From NCBI GenBank assembly GCA_963719885.1, contig CAVRDP010000014.1, positions 62,001 to 126,000 on the forward strand: a stretch of DNA of 64,000 bases, in the 5' to 3' direction. Positions 50,571 to 60,925 of the stretch are shown piece after piece. The position numbers were made by a program, and so were the translations under genes. The notes under the pieces are model-generated. The model did no database searches. It saw only the letters and a list, made by a program, of their open reading frames with translations, and had not been told where the DNA came from. The DNA comes from JANXQG01 sp963719885 (lineage in GTDB: Bacteria > Planctomycetota > Planctomycetia > Pirellulales > Thermoguttaceae). Each line of letters opens with the position of its first letter. Positions within the stretch are counted from its first letter, which is position 1.

Positions 50571-50924
50571 ATGCCGGAACTCTCGCCTGTCGCCCAAAGC
50601 TGGGTACAAGTCGTGCTGATCTGGGTGGGCTTCGGCAGTTTGGCAGGCCTTCTGGCCCGCCTGATCCTGCCACTGGAACGTCCAGCGGGTTCTCTTCCCA
50701 CGCTGACGCTGGGAATCGCCGGCAGCGCGATCGGGCTGGGGCTGCTGTCCTGGATCCAAGGCGGCACACCATCCAACCCCATCAGTCCTGTCGGATTCCT
50801 GGCCGCCGTGGCCGGGGCTTTTGGGCTGTTGCTCCTCTATCACCTCCACCGCGTTGTCGTCCATCGCCAACAGCCGGAAAAGGAGCAGGGAGCGGGGAGT
50901 GGGGAGCAGGAAGCAGGCGACTGA
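50571..50924 (+). CDS. GlsB/YeaQ/YmgE-like membrane protein
   Basis: 117 residues with three likely membrane helices (VVLIWVGFGSLAGLLARLIL; LTLGIAGSAIGLGLLSWI; PVGFLAAVAGAFGLLLLYHL). The Gly-rich helix spacing resembles the transglycosylase-associated (GlsB/YeaQ) family of small inner-membrane proteins. The C-terminus (EKEQGAGSGEQEAGD) is a low-complexity repeat (GGAGCAGGGAGCGGGGAGTG) unlike the body. It converges on the second A2M-like gene. Confidence 0.7.
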   Translation: MPELSPVAQSWVQVVLIWVGFGSLAGLLARLILPLERPAGSLPTLTLGIAGSAIGLGLLSWIQGGTPSNPISPVGFLAAVAGAFGLLLLYHLHRVVVHRQQPEKEQGAGSGEQEAGD

Positions 50925-50971
50925 CGGCGGGATTTAGGCATACCACCCATTTTCTCCCCGCTCCCTGCGTT

Positions 50972-53900
50972 CTACTTCGCTTCGATCCACAGGCTCTCCG
51001 AGTGGCTGTTGAACTCCGGGGCATACATGCACTGGATGGCGGCAAAACCGGTCTGATACTTGCCGCGATGGACGACGTGCGTGGCATACTCAAAGACGTA
51101 CGTGCCCTTGGGCAGGTAGTCGATGAAGAAATGGCTGGCCGTGTCGCGGGTCGTCTCGTAATAGCCCAGGCCGTCCTGGTACTTGTAGTGCGAGAGCACG
51201 TTGACCGGCTCGGTGCCCGCGCCGCGGTGGTCCTTGAGGTGGATGAACTCCATGTCGCGGTCGGTCCGCAAGACGATCCGCACCACGAGCTCGTCGCCCA
51301 CCTTGACCGGTCCCTGGACGGCTTCGAGCACGGGCCCCTTCTTCGTGTATTGCCGGGTGTACAGCGTCTTGGTGAGCTTCAGCGGCGTGCCTTCGTAGGC
51401 CGTCACCTTGCTCATGTCTTCCAGGTACTGCCAATGCACGCTGCCCCAGGCCACGCCCGGGTCGAGCTTCTTCACGGTGATGTTTCCCATCTCCGGCTTG
51501 ATCTCGCCGCGGACGAACTTCTCCTCGTAGAAACCGGTGCCGGCCTCGACCTTCTCGGGCTGGATCAGTTTGCCGCCGAGGCTCACCTCGACCAGTTCGT
51601 CGGAGGCCAACACGTTACTGCCGCGGAGCAAGAGGGCATAGACGGCGTCGGCCGTGGCCTTGCTCGTCTTCCAGTCCTGCGTCTGCTTCTGCTTCAGCAG
51701 CCAGACCTTGCACTCCTCGACCGCCTTCTGGTCGTCCATCACCTCGTCAAAGGCCTCGATCATCATGGCCTGGGTCTCGATCGGAGCCCGGTACCACCAG
51801 AACGAGAGCTCGGTGTCGCGCCAGAACATGCCCAACTCTTCGTCGCTCACGCTCCGCTCCTTGATCGAGCGCATGATGCCCTTGGCGGCCGGCTTGTCGC
51901 CAAAACGCTTCAAGGCCACGGCCAAATGGGCCTGCGACTGGCGATCGGCCAACGCCAGCCAATGCTTGCGGGCCTGGCCGAGGAAGTAATCGACCGCTTC
52001 CTTCGGGGCACCCGGTACTCCGGGTCGCGGGGCGATGGGGCGGTCTTCCAGGAAAAAGCTCCGCCCATACAGATAGAAGGCGATCGTCGGGCTGAGGTGA
52101 TTGTCGTCCGGGTGGCCAGCGCGGAGGATTTCGCGATAGGTCTCGTCGATCCAACTGTCCAGCCTGGCCAGCGACTTGAAGGCCGGCTGCATATCGAGCT
52201 TCACGCCCAAGTGCCGCAGGCGGCCGAAACCGGTGGTGATGTACAGCGTGATGTAATCGCAGGGCGGCCCGCCGGGAAACCACGGCCAGGCCCCGTTCTG
52301 GTACTGGCCTTCGGCCAGTTTCTTCAGCGTCCGGGCCGTCTCGTCGTTCAGCCGATTGTCTTCGAAGAGGATGCCCACGTTCCGCCGGGCCTGGCTCTCG
52401 GCTTGGCCCTGGCGGACCCACGGCGTCTCCTCCAGCAGGACCGACTTGAGATCCTGGTTCTTCTCCAGCGGGCTATCGAGCGCCGGTGTGCCGCGCCACT
52501 GCTCGAAGACGCGATGGATCTTCGGATCGCTGTTGGCGATGTGCCGGGCCAGGGCATTGGCATACAAGCGATTGAACGTCTGCTCGTAGCACTCGTAGGG
52601 ATAATCCATGAGGTAGGGCAAGGCCATGACCGCGTACCACGACGGGTTGGAAACCATCTGCACCGTGAGGTTCTGGCTCTGCAAGGTCTTGGACTCGCCC
52701 GACTTCAACAGCCGTTGGAACTTGAATTCTTTCGGGGCACCCGGTACTCCGGGTCGTGGGCCGCGGATGGGCAGCGGCAGCGATTCGGTGACCAGCGTGC
52801 GGCGGACCAGCACCGGCAGCAGGCCCTCCTCGCCGTCGGAGACCCGGCCCGTCGAGCCCACGGCCTTGTAACTGATGACCCCGCCGGAGGACGTGTCGGG
52901 CATGGTCAGCCGCCAGGAGAAGCTGTGCGACTCCTTGGACGCCAGGTCGAAGCTTTGGTCCGTCGTCGTATTGCCCAGGTAGGCGTCGATCGATTTGCCT
53001 GTGCGGGCGTTGCCGAAGCTCAGCCGCACGGTGCCGCTCTGCCGGGTCGCCGACTGGTTCGTGACCTTGACGGTGAATTCCAGCTCGTCGCCTTCGCGGA
53101 GGAACCGCGGGGGATTGGGCTGGACCATGAGGTCCTTGGCGGTGACCGCTTCATCGCTCGAGCAGGCCGCCGCGCAATTCGGCGTCGTGGGCGAAGCCGA
53201 GGAACTTCCACTTGGTCAAGGCCTCCGGCATGGTGAATTCGAGCTTTACCTTGCCATCGGAGTCGGAGAGCAGGTGGGGGAAGAAGAAGGCCGTTTCGTT
53301 GAGGTTCTTGCGTGCCGCAACCTGGCTCAAATCGGGCCCTGCTCCAGGTTGGCTAGCGGGCTGGCCTCCGCCGGACTTGTCGTCGCCCGCTAACTGCTTT
53401 TCCTGTTGCAGCGCGCGTTTTAGGTTTGCAGGTTTGTCGGCCGCCGCGGCATCGGCGGCCTCTGCGGCGCGATCGGCCAGCATGCCGTCGGCCTTACGGA
53501 GTTGCTCCGTCGCAGCGCGTCGCATCGGCGCAGCGGCCATGGGGGCCCCGGGAGCAGCGCCTAACATCATCCCGCCTCTCCCTTTAGACATGCCAAAGTA
53601 CCCGTAACCCCACAGGTCGACCGTGATGCTCGACGGCAAGCGGCGATAGGTGATTTGCACGTTCTTCTGGTCGTAGGGCCAACTGCCTTGCACTGGGCTG
53701 AAACCCTTGGCCATGTTCTCGAACTGCTGGTTCATGCGGCTGAAGTCCTGGCGGAAGACGCCGAAACCGGCCGGCCAGTTGTGCGGCAGATAGGCATCCA
53801 GCGACTGGTCGTAGAGCGTGGCCACCATCTCGGCCACCGCCTTCTTGGCGTCGTGGCCCGCGATCACGGCGGTCCAGGTCTCCTTCTGCCCCGGCTCCAG

Positions 53901-56900
53901 CTTGGAGACGAAATGCTCCCATTTCACCGTCAGGTTCTTGTTGCTCCAGGGCACTTCCACGCGGCGGGATTCGAGATAGCCGCGGTTCTCGCGGACCATC
54001 GTCACGTGCAAGGTGAAGCCGCCGCGCATGGCCTCGGTCACGGCCTGCTTGACCGGCTGCTGGGTGGCTCCCGCTTCGGTCCAGAAGCCCTGCAAGAGCT
54101 TGCCGCGGTGTTCGATCTCGATGAACGCCCGGGCCTGATCGTAGCCGCTGCCCCAGAGGGCCATGAATTCCTCGCCCGGCTCCAGTGTCCACTTCGGCGC
54201 GGCGACCAGGTTGGGCACCTTGATGGGGAACGTCTTGGCCTCGGGAGCGAGCACGTTGAGCGGCAACAAAGCGACGATCTTCTTGCCGAAACGGTCCTGC
54301 GTCTCGAACTTGGCGCGATAGGCCCCGGCCTCGAGTTTCGTCGTCCAACTCGTTTTACCCGCGGCATCGGTGGTGAGGCCCTGCTCGGCAACCACTTCAC
54401 CCAGTTCCCAAGTGTTGGGATTGCTGGCGTCCGGCGCTGTCGCAGGCGCAGCCGCTTGCGGCTTCGCAAGTCTCGCGGTTTTCCCTACGCGCCCGACGCG
54501 GTGCGGGGTGGACCGGCCGCTGACCAAGGATGTCCGGCCGGACGACTTTTTCCGGCTGCTTGAGGCGGTAGATCTTCAGCGCGCCTTCGGCCTTCTGCGG
54601 TTCGCCGTCCAGCGTGGTCGTAGTAAGCGTGATCTCGAACGGTTTGCCGGACGTAATCCAATCGCTTGTGGAGGCCGGTTCGCGACGACCTCGGGTCGGA
54701 ACGGTTACGGCCGGTTTGTCGGAGGTGGGCGAATCGCCTACGGCAAGCGTCGCCCGCAAGGCCGTGTAGCCGGCCTGGATGGTGCGCGCGGCGGAGCGGG
54801 TCTCGCCGTTGGTGTCGGTCACGTCGGCCGAGACCTCGTATTGGAAGATCGGCTCGTCTTTCTCCGCCACGGAGAGATCGGGCTTGGCGATGAACTGGAT
54901 CTTGAACGCGCCGTCGGCCGCGGTTTCGGCCGTGCCGTGGGCGATCTCCTGAGAGCCCGAATTGCCGGGGGAACGCCAGAAGAAACACCAGTACCACCAG
55001 TCGGGATAGCGGACCTGGCGAAGCACGCGATAGCGGAGCTTGGCCCCGCCCACGGCGGCCCCGGTATAGGCCACGGCCTTGCCTTCAAGCTGGACCTCGC
55101 CGCCCAGCCGGGCGGCGGTCTTCGGCGCGTCCAACGTGACCTGGAACTTGGGCCGCTTGTATTCCTCGACGTTGACCCAGGTGTTGCCCTGGATGCCGTC
55201 GGCGCGGATCATCATCCGGCCCATGAGGCGATCGCGGGGGGCCGTAAAGTTGCCGCTGAAGGAACCGTAGTCGTTCGTCCCCAGCGTCTGCCGGCCGATC
55301 TCCTTGCCGCTGGCGTCCTGGAAGACAACGTTGACCTTCTCGTGGGTCAGGACCTTGTAGTTGTCGCCTTCCTGATCGACGAGGATGGCAATCCCTTTGA
55401 AATAGATTGCCTGGCCGGGTCGATACAGCGAGCGGTCGGTGAAGAAGACCACCTGCTTCTGCGGAATCGGCCGGATATTGTTGTTCCATACGAATAGGTT
55501 GTTGGCCGTGGCCAGTTCCTGGCCGACGTGGGTCACGTGCAGCAAATTATTCTTGCCGAAGAGGCCCTCGACCGAAAATTGGCCGTTGCGGTCGGTCCGC
55601 GTTTTCGCGCCCGTAGTGACCGCGCCGTTCCAGTCCCAGGCGTACCCCTGCACCTCGGCCCCTTCGATCGGCTCACCCGAGGCCGCATCGAGCACGAAGC
55701 CGCCGATCCGCCCGTCGCTGTTGGTCTGCCGGACGATCAGGGCCAGCTTGCTCACCCAGACGTCGGTATACGAAACTATATTGTTCGACGCGCTGAAATT
55801 CGGATCGTAGCTCGCCAGCAGGTAATAGAAGCCGGCCTTCAGGTCCTTCGGGGCGGGCAGGTCCTCGACCCGCTGCTGAAAATCGTTGGTTGCCGGCAGG
55901 TCGGCCGACCAGGCCAGATCGGGCTTCGCGGCCAGAAGCGCCTTGCGGTGCGGATCGTCCAGCCATTCCCCGCGGTATTGACCGCTCTTGATGCGGCTCA
56001 GCCAGTCCTCGTGGACCAGGCGGAAGTAAACCTTCGTCACGTTGCGATAGGTGACGCGGATCGACAGCCACGGTTCGTTCCAGACCCGTTCGGTCACGAT
56101 GTTGGCGAACTTCGATTCGATCTGCTTCACGAGGTTGTAGCACAGGTCGCCGCCGGGCGTGTTGGCAAAGGCCCGCGCGCCCTGCTCGGCTAGCTCGTGG
56201 GCCTCGGCCAGCGCGTTTTCCTGCTGCAAGACGCTGGCCCAGCGGTAACGGGCGATGGCCGAGATGGGGTGGTCGCCCCATTGCTTCACGAAACGCTTCA
56301 ACGAGGCTTTGTAGAGCGTGGCCTTTTCCTCGCCTACGGCCTTATTGTTGCCGAAGCTCAGCCGTTCGATGTCGGCATCCAGGAGGGCCGCTTTGTCCTC
56401 GTCGTTCTGATGGAAGCGGAGCAGTTCCTGGTAAAGGCGGATGGCCTTGAGCGTGATCGAATCGCTGTCGCTGCTTTCGATCTTCCACGTGACGAACTCA
56501 TCGGTCGGGCGGAAGATCGGGCTGTCGGCCGAAATCTCGAAGGCGTCTTCCGCCTTGGCCGCCGCCTGTTCGCCCGAATTGTAGAACTCCAAGGCCTGAT
56601 GGGCCACGAAGTCGTAGAGCGTAGGCCGGTAGCTGTCGGGCATGGTGCCTTTGTCCAGCAGTTCGCCGAAGCTCTCGACGGGGATCTTCTTGAGTTGCCC
56701 TTCCGCGGCCAGGGCCTTTTGGAAATGCTTGTCGATCTCGGCGAACAACCGCGGCAGGTCCCAGGTGGTAAAATCCTTGCCCCGACCCGCACCCACAAGT
56801 GGGTACCCGCCGGGTGCCCCGACCGTCGTGGCGGTGCGCTGCATGAACCGCCAGCGGTTATGCAGGAAGTATTGCCAATACCAGTCGGCCTGGATGACCT

Positions 56901-57222
56901 CCAGCATGGGCTGCATCGCGGCCGGGGCCTTGGCGATTTCGGCGTCCAGGCGGACGATTTTTTCTTCCGGCTTGTTGCCTTGGATGTTCCCTTCCAGGGC
57001 GATCCGGCGGCCGAGGACTTTTATGGCCACGGGGTAGTTTTTTTCGGCCATGGCGCCGTCGAGGATCGGCTGAAGCTGCTCGATGGCGGTCTTCGGCAGG
57101 CCTTTCTGCTGGGCCTCATCGACTTTTTTCCACTGGGCATCCCACTTGTCTGCCGCGGGCGCCATTTGAGGGGCCGTCAAGACCGTGCCGAGAAGCAAGA
57201 AAGCAACTGAAAGGGTTCTCAT
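50972..57222 (-). CDS. Alpha-2-macroglobulin-like protein with thioester motif, two frame breaks
   Basis: Composite of about 2080 residues from the ATG at 57222 (AAAGGAA upstream). The signal peptide is RTLSVAFLLLGTVLTAPQMA. A helical N-terminal region (YDFVAHQALEFYNSGEQAAA) leads to macroglobulin beta domains (FFTDRSLYRPGQAIYFKGIA; YGSFSGNFTAPRDRLMGRM). The frame changes near 54530 and 53155. The A2M domain (FTMPEALTKWKFLGFAHDAE) precedes a thioester site YPYECYEQTFNRLYANAL (CxEQ, near 52590) and an alpha-alpha barrel (LAEGQYQNGAWPWFPGGPP). It ends TGFAAIQCMYAPEFNSHSES. Such proteins trap proteases or bind targets covalently in the periplasm. Two in-frame RPGVPG palindromes lie inside. Confidence 0.87.
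52004..52032 (-). repeat. RPGVPG-type palindrome copy in the second A2M-like gene
   Basis: Core ACCCGG-TACT-CCGGGT; coding strand APRPGVPGAPKEAVD. Same phase as the copies at 22501, 26378 and 52732. Confidence 0.8.
52732..52758 (-). repeat. RPGVPG-type palindrome copy in the second A2M-like gene
   Basis: Core ACCCGG-TACT-CCGGGT; coding strand GPRPGVPGAPKEFKF. It lies 0.7 kb from the 52004 copy. Confidence 0.8.
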
Positions 57223-57597
57223 GGGGGATTCCTTTGCCGGATTGGTTTTTTGGGAGGGCGAGTCGGGCAATAGACGCGCCGCTTGCAGGGAAAGTTCCGT
57301 AGAAGCTGTTTCAAGGCCGCTGCAAGAACTAAATTTCGAAAAGTGCATCGGTGGCGTTTTCCGACATCGAAAAGCCTGACCAGCGACCCACCCGGAGGTA
57401 GTGTATTTTGGGGATTTTGGCCAAAATCGGCGAAAAGAACGTCGTTTTTCGGATTCTGGCACCATTTTATACCACAACTGGAGAATATTGTCTTATTCGA
57501 AAGACGTTGCTCGCACCAAAAAAACCGGCCTAAAACCACGGATTTACACTCCTCAGAGTAAACAAATTTAGCATAAGGATGGGTTGCCGTTTGGCCC

Positions 57598-57677
57598 AGT
57601 TTGGCCACGTTTTGGCCACGTTCGACTACTTTTGACTACTTTTGGCTACGTTTGACCACGCTTGGCCACGTTTTGGT
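57598..57677. repeat. Degenerate tandem repeat, TTTGGCCACG-type units
   Basis: About seven units of 10-12 bases (TTTGGCCACG, TTCGACTAC, TTTTGACTAC, TTTGGCTACG, TTTGACCACG) follow each other. Confidence 0.7.
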
Positions 57678-57795
57678 AAGCTAGGCAATTTCGTTATCCT
57701 TCCTCCGCGAAGGCGAGCCACGCTCAGTCAAGAAATTCCGTTTTCTCTATCTGGTGACTTGTATGGTAACTGCGAACGACATATCGGGCGGCAAT

Positions 57796-57880
57796 GACAG
57801 GAACATGTACGACAGGAAAATGGAGCAGCAGACCAGACATCCATTTTGTAGTTCATCTTCCTGTCGTACATCTTCCTGTC
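57796..57880. repeat. Hairpin with 23-base arms
   Basis: Arms 57796-57818 and 57858-57880 pair with one mismatch (core ATGTACGACAGGAA). AAAATGGA/TCCATTTT extends an inner stem. Each arm repeats GACAGGAA twice. Confidence 0.8.
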
Positions 57881-58294
57881 AAGAAAGTATTTGGAAGCGA
57901 ATTGCCAAGGACCGAGTTACCGTATCAAGACGTTATTGGTCGTAACTATCCACACTAATAATACGTTGTGGCCGGCGGTTTTGTACAGTTCCGCATGCCG
58001 TATTTCTGAAACACTTACGCGCAACTCGTTCGCACGCGCTTTTCCCGAGGAAGTCGCCGATGTCTTGCCGCCACAAAAAGTCTTCGAAAGTCGGAAGTGC
58101 GCTCAGCGTGGCGTGAGTTCTAGATGCCATGACTGAATCCTTCCTCCTTCATGCCTCATCCTTCATCCCTCATCCTTCTTTCATCCGCGGCTACCGGCGC
58201 GGGCACCATGTCGGGCACCATGTTCTCATGGTCGTGGTCGTGATCGGGGTGAGGGCGGCTTGTTTCCTGCTCCCGTAATAAGTACGCAGGAGCA

Positions 58295-58410
58295 GGCCAA
58301 ACGATACAGTCGTGACCCCAAGGCGGCGCGCGATTGAGTCGCAAGACGTTTGCCTGAAGTGGTTTGGGTACATGGCATCATTCGGAACAATGAACGGCGG
58401 AAACGCCAGC
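58295..58410 (+). repeat. Direct repeat copy 1 (with 59938-60045)
   Basis: Shares GGCCAAACGATACAGTCGT, GAGTCGCAAGACGTTTGCCT and ATTCGGAA.AATGAAC with copy 2. Both can be read as SQDVCLK.F. Confidence 0.78.
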
Positions 58411-58602
58411 GATAATCGAAACGAAGATACGACTGATGGGCGTTTACGCCCATTTCCGGCTTTAGCCGGTAATCGGCCCGGCATTCATGCCAACAGGCAA
58501 CCGAAGCTGTGGGCCTTGGCGCCAGAGCCGGGGCAGCCTCGCGAGTCTGCCCCGGACTGCGCGACGCGCATTGGCTTGCGCGTCGCTGAGTTAAATTGCC
58601 AA

Positions 58603-58733
58603 AGAGCAAGTCGATCGTGGCCGGACGATCTTTCGCAGTCCGGCAAAACATTCGTAAGTGCTTTTCTATGCAGCGCTTACATGGAGTGGAGGCCTTCCGT
58701 GCGGTCCACCATGGTGTGGTCCAGATATCAAGT
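58603..58733 (-). repeat. Dispersed repeat copy B (inverted relative to 12903-13033)
   Basis: Matches 12903-13033 in reverse complement over about 130 bases, including the TGGACCACACC flank and the CGTCCGGCCACGATCG end. Confidence 0.75.
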
Positions 58734-59522
58734 ACGTCAAGCCGACCACGTCGGGCACCATGTACTCATGGTCGTGGTCGGCCTGACGTGCAGCAGATTC
58801 GAAAGACAGCATGGCAGGCGGTTGAAAAAAATGAGTTTCGTCTTCGGCGGCCGACTCACAGACCACCCTCATGGCTATACTATTCATACTCATCCAGGCT
58901 CTGTCCTGTTGGTGGTTGTGGCCAAAGTGGCCCAAAAAGGCCTTTTTTCTGGAAGTTTTTCCCATTTTGTGCCACCATTAAATGTACTATCACTACACGT
59001 AAGTGGTAACTGGCCATCGAAAATCCTCGGGAAAAACGAGGCTTTCCGCTCCTCTGGTGAAAACATCCATACAAAAGGAAGGATGGCCAGAATTTGCACG
59101 AAGTGGTTGCGCTGGGCCACTTCGGTCTTCATCCACCGCCGTTTGATCCTTTCATCCCTCATCGTTCATCCCTCATCCTTCATCCGTGACTTGTTTGCCG
59201 GCAGTGCTTGGCGTGGTCGCCCCTCCGCGCACTCATTGCTTGCCATTGATATATGTATTAGTCTGCAATTATCCATATCTAATAACGTCTGTCAGGGGGC
59301 GGAAACGACAATTCTGGAAAGATTCCGGGCACACGGTCGTCGCCAGCGCCCTAAGTGATTGCCCGGCAAGGGCTTCCGGCGATTGAGAAAAATGCGGAAT
59401 TCGCGGGAAATATTGGCGGGAATCGCCGGCCTTAGGGGACCAGCCCCGGAGCAGGCAGGGAAACAACGCCGCAACTTCAACGCTCGCAAGGACTTGGGAA
59501 TTCCCTCGCGCGGCAGATTGGA

Positions 59523-59570
59523 GAAAGGAAAATGGTGGAAAGGAACATTCCTTTCTACCATTTTCCTTTC
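59523..59570. repeat. Near-perfect hairpin, 23-base arms, 2-base loop
   Basis: Arms 59523-59545 and 59548-59570 pair with one mismatch (core GGAAAATGGTGGAAAGG). Confidence 0.82.
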
Positions 59571-59937
59571 CAACCCGACGAGAATCCCATTCCTCCCGAA
59601 GATTCCGGCCGGGTGCCGGCAATGACGGCTGCCTGGATTCGCTGGGGCATCGAGCGCGGGCTTCTTGGCGAATGAGCGCATTCTATACGCATGCTTCCAA
59701 GCAAATGCCTGACGGCAAGTGGTCAAGCAAGCTCGGCAAGGCCGAAGACATCGAACACGACACTCCGGACGACGTGGCGGGCGGAGTTTATGGAGAGGTC
59801 GTCGAGGTCATGAAACGTCGCGTCGGGAATGCTGTCTGAACTAAAGTCAACCCGAGAGCAACTCCCGCTCTTCGCTCGGCGCCGCTTGGGGAACAATCTC
59901 CGAGCGATTTGCCGCGCAGCAGTGCGGGCCAAACGAT

Positions 59938-60045
59938 ACAGTCGTAGCCCCAAACGGCGCACGATTAAGTCGCAAGACGTTTGCCTGAAACGGTTTGAGT
60001 GCTATGGCATGATTCGGAAAAATGAACAGCAGAAACGCGATCGAT
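59938..60045 (+). repeat. Direct repeat copy 2 (with 58295-58410)
   Basis: Same order and orientation as copy 1, about 1.64 kb apart, ending shortly before the sigma factor gene. Confidence 0.78.
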
Positions 60046-60207
60046 GGACTTGCCTTGTGAACTTGGTCGGCAGAAAAATGGGGAGGAACATTAGGAAGGC
60101 TGCAAAAGAGGGGCTTGCGAGGGGTATCCCACCCCCTTGAATAAACGCCATGGCCTTCGTTAGAATGAGCACGAGTGTACTGCTATTTCCGTCGAGAGGG
60201 CCGAAGC

Positions 60208-60795
60208 ATGTCCGAACCCCAGTCTGACAAGAGTCTGCTCCGCGGCGTCAATGCCGGCACGGCCTCGGGGGCTGAGAAGCTCGATCGTGAGTACCGTCAG
60301 AAGCTGCACGCCTTGGCCGACCGTGCCATGGACGCCCGCCTGCGGCGGCGCGAAGATCCGGACGACATCGTCCAGTCCGTCCTGGGGACCGTCTTCCGTC
60401 GCACGGCCAAAGGGCAACTGCACTTCGAGCACACCAGCGAACTCTGGCGCCTTCTTGAAAAGGTAACGCGCCACAAGATCATCAAGCACGCCGAGCACCA
60501 GAAGGCCAAAAAACGGACCCCCAAGGCCGAGGAGTGCCAGGACGCCGATGTCTTGCTGGACCGCGAGCCGACGCCCGACGAGGTAGCACTCGTTGAGGAC
60601 CTCAAGGACCAACTCCTGCAAGGCCTCGACCAAAGTTACGCGAAAATCGCCTTGTTACTTGAGGGCGGCCATTCCGAGCGGGCGATAGCCGAGCAACTCG
60701 GTTGCACCCGCTCGGCCGTGACGACGAAGATCGGCCGGCTCCGCAAACGGCTCCAGACGCTGCTGGAAGAGGACACACGTGACCGAGATCAGTAG
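60208..60795 (+). CDS. ECF-subfamily RNA polymerase sigma factor
   Basis: 195 residues. The ATG at 60208 has GAGAGGG 7 bases upstream; an in-frame start at 60175 is less likely. The sigma-2 region has DARLRRREDPDDIVQSVLGT and FRRTAKGQLHFEHTSELWRL; sigma-4 has a helix-turn-helix RAIAEQLGCTRSAVTTKIGR. The long linker (KAKKRTPKAEECQDADVLLD) fits planctomycete ECF factors paired with Ser/Thr kinases. The kinase gene follows 130 bases later on the same strand, so the kinase probably controls or is controlled by this factor. No anti-sigma gene is seen. Confidence 0.92.
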   Translation: MSEPQSDKSLLRGVNAGTASGAEKLDREYRQKLHALADRAMDARLRRREDPDDIVQSVLGTVFRRTAKGQLHFEHTSELWRLLEKVTRHKIIKHAEHQKAKKRTPKAEECQDADVLLDREPTPDEVALVEDLKDQLLQGLDQSYAKIALLLEGGHSERAIAEQLGCTRSAVTTKIGRLRKRLQTLLEEDTRDRDQ

Positions 60796-60925
60796 GTTGG
60801 GTCAAGGTTGCGCAAATCCTTCTTCGATCGTTGCAAACCGACAAACGCCCGTATAACGGTTTATCGAGAACAGCAGGTGACCTACGCGACCGAAGACCCA
60901 CCAACGATTCTGGATGAGGATTGCA

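Larger units (their letters stand above)
57223..60207. other. Long repeat-rich gene-free region
   Basis: About 3 kb with no frame showing family features; it is more AT-rich than the genes around it. It holds degenerate TTTGGCCACG tandem units (57598-57677), two strong hairpins (57796-57880, 59523-59570), a direct repeat pair (58295-58410 and 59938-60045), a copy of the 12903 repeat (58603-58733), TTCATCCCTCATCC microrepeats (58150-58180, 59150-59185), a GCGACGCGC/GCGCGTCGC palindrome near 58560-58588 and CCGGGGCAG/CTGCCCCGG at 58528-58555. It looks like a landing zone for repeats. Confidence 0.7.

Noticed and set aside
56800..56822. CCCACAAGTGGGTACC palindrome in the second A2M-like gene as a further RPGVPG copy
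   Set aside because: The core differs (no ACCCGG/CCGGGT arms); it may be another family but has only one copy here.
58312..59358. 348-residue frame in the repeat-rich gap
   Set aside because: Translation runs through several unrelated repeats and hairpins and shows no domain or consistent composition.
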